Origin: Paramacrobiotus metropolitanus
Taxonomy: Eukaryota > Tardigrada > Eutardigrada > Parachela > Macrobiotidae
DNA: 64,000 bases
Reading direction: 5' to 3'
NCBI RefSeq assembly: GCF_019649055.1
Contig: NW_026570254.1
Coordinates: forward strand, 1,116,001 to 1,180,000
The translations under genes and the position numbers were made by a program. Shown one piece after another: positions 62,501-64,000 of the stretch (position 1 is its first letter; every line of letters begins with the position of its first letter). The notes under the pieces were generated by a model. It was given only the letters and a program-made list of their open reading frames with translations, searched no databases and was not told the DNA's origin.

Positions 62501-63915
62501 TGCGATACGGGCACGGCCGGCATGCGTAAGCCACAAGGACTTCACATCCATGTGTTAGGTAACCAAATTAATATCGTATATGCCGATGGCGATATCGTTT
62601 TTCCGGCGCATACCTATCTTGTTCTCCACATTCTTTAATATCTTTAAAATCACATCGCGCTAGCAGCAATGAGGATGTGATATTTTAATCTCAACAGAAA
62701 GATCAGCGGTGCTCTTCTTTCTTTGTTATCCTCTTGCACTGCACAACGCATAACGTGGTCAATTGGTATGACGAACAAACAACAATACGATCACGCAGTA
62801 ATCGGAATAAACAAACCGAACACGCATTACCAAAGGAATAATGCGCCGACCTCTGGAGAAACATAGGGCCTGTGTACATCGATGTCGTATGTAATGTTTT
62901 AGCAGGTCAAACACAACCTGTGTGCTGAGCCACTTGCCCGGGTAACGGTCGTCCGGTGAAAGTCTTGTCGAGATGTTTTCTCATACAGACGATGGTGCTT
63001 TTCGTTTATAAACTTAAAATTGCATGCATGTCTAGGAATAGCTTACCATTAATAAACCAACCAAATTTTTTGTTTCAGAAATGTACATTCAGGTCAGCTC
63101 TGACAAAATAATGGGTACAGAATCTACTACAATTACTGTACTGTGCGTAACCATAACGTAAAACCTTATGAACAAAATTTTCCAAATTTGTCGTGCTTTG
63201 AGTAACAAATCTGTCTAATCTTAAAACAGAAACTTTCCAATCTTATTGATAAAATTTAATGCTGTTCCTTTAACTTCGGATAACGCAAATTGCTTTTCTT
63301 AAAAGTGTCATCATCCTAACAAAATTTTTTCGATCGGCTAATCAGGTAACGGCCACATTAGAGGTTACATAACGCCGGACTTAACCGCATCATGGGCATA
63401 ATCAGGCTCGTGAGAATTACTATTCGAGCGTTACTGCTGCTGAATGACCTTGATGTATTAATATTTCCGTATTAGTTTCATGACTGACCATGAGGTATAA
63501 GGCAAGAGCTAGGCACAAGTACATATTCGAATCTGTAATACAATCGTACACAACATTGTAACAGAATGTCCACTACCTGCATGGTTAATCAACTACCGAA
63601 ACTTAATTTAAGACTTCTCGGACTTAAAAACTACAGTACATAAAAGTAACAACAAAGACACCAGCGTCGAAAGAGCAAATACTGTAACAGTTTTCATTCT
63701 TGATTTTTTTCTGCTTGTACTATTTCTGAGAACAAAAATAATTCTGAGAAAATCTCAATTTCCAAACTGGCAGCAATATATTTTTCATTTATTTCTATCC
63801 ACAAACTCACAAAAAATCTACAGCAACCCACACGATCGATCGCCCATCGTTAACATTTAATCAAACAGATTTCCTGCGTGAAACATCGACCCTCCACAGT
63901 CCAATCAATCGGCAT
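56559..63915. other. Gene-poor region upstream of Brat
   Basis: 7.3 kb in which I find no supported coding sequence on either strand. Frames are below about 120 codons, lack family likeness and have no paired splice sites. It is likely to hold Brat leader exons and regulatory sequence, and the 3' flank of the gene at the right edge (AATAAA on - near 63790). Confidence 0.45.
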
Positions 63916-64000
63916 TTACATGCCAGAGTATGCCGGTCCTCCACCTGGTTCTGGGGTAACCCAGTTGATGTTTTGACTGGGATCCTTAATATCACAGGTC
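63916..64000 (-). CDS. Partial gene: last 27 codons of an unidentified protein
   Basis: Minus-strand frame entering from the right edge, in frame from 63999 and ending at TAA 63918-63916. It reads TCDIKDPSQNINWVTPEPGG followed by GPAYSGM. It is coding-like (Pro/Gly-rich, GC-richer than its flank) and is followed about 125 bases later by AATAAA on the same strand. Too little is visible to name the protein. Confidence 0.55.
   Translation of the reverse strand, partial: TCDIKDPSQNINWVTPEPGGGPAYSGM

Overview
The window is nuclear DNA of an invertebrate animal. Genes are split by short GT-AG introns (mostly about 45-320 bases, a few of 0.5-1.5 kb). The gene set is bilaterian: Mastermind, Brat-type TRIM-NHL, a PDGF/VEGF-like factor, synaptogyrin, a PGRMC-type progesterone receptor component, inositol-trisphosphate 3-kinase and leucine carboxyl methyltransferase 1. 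Compact genes, AT-rich spacers and an invertebrate-style PVF tail fit a small-genome ecdysozoan. A tardigrade is my guess, not something the sequence proves.

Layout. 1-6.1 kb: no convincing gene. 6.2-8.5 kb (+): a 307-residue secreted protein of no family I recognise. 9.0-10.7 kb (-): LCMT1, complete in five exons, tail to tail with the previous gene. 11.2-14.1 kb: a repeat island with three GC-rich mini-hairpins, a nine-copy array of a 122-123 bp unit, then about four copies of a 180-200 bp unit. 14.5-15.1 kb (-): decayed-looking coding fragments, one faintly Argonaute-like. 16.6-20.2 kb (+): a PDGF/VEGF-like factor. 21.0-24.4 kb (-): Mastermind. 27.3-28.3 kb (+): PGRMC. 32.5-33.4 kb (+): synaptogyrin. 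34.3-35.1 kb (+): intronless BTB/POZ protein. 35.6-38.6 kb (-): IP3 3-kinase. 41.4-41.8 kb (-): candidate small neuropeptide-like precursor. 43.0-49.4 kb (+): nine-exon, 807-residue protein with a His/Arg/Glu/Ser repeat tract, unrecognised. 51.8-55.5 kb (-): Brat-like TRIM-NHL with an intact RING and an upstream leader exon near 56.6 kb. 56.6-63.9 kb: gene-poor. 63.9-64.0 kb (-): last coding exon of a gene that leaves the window.

There is no operon logic. The genes are independent, although several act in signalling: Notch co-activation, receptor tyrosine kinase ligand, IP3 turnover, PP2A methylation and translational repression. Exon junctions were set by reading splice sites by eye and requiring every junction to keep phase. 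For LCMT1, Mastermind, PGRMC, synaptogyrin, IP3K, the 807-residue gene and the Brat-like gene, the exon lengths sum to a whole number of codons.

The most interesting items are: the PVF gene, whose usual Cys-x-Gly-Cys-Cys core I cannot find and whose last intron carries an exact 45 bp tandem copy of its own splice donor; the Brat-like protein that keeps a RING; the possible amidated peptide precursor; the unrecognised secreted protein and the repeat-rich 807-residue protein; and the 11-14 kb repeat island.
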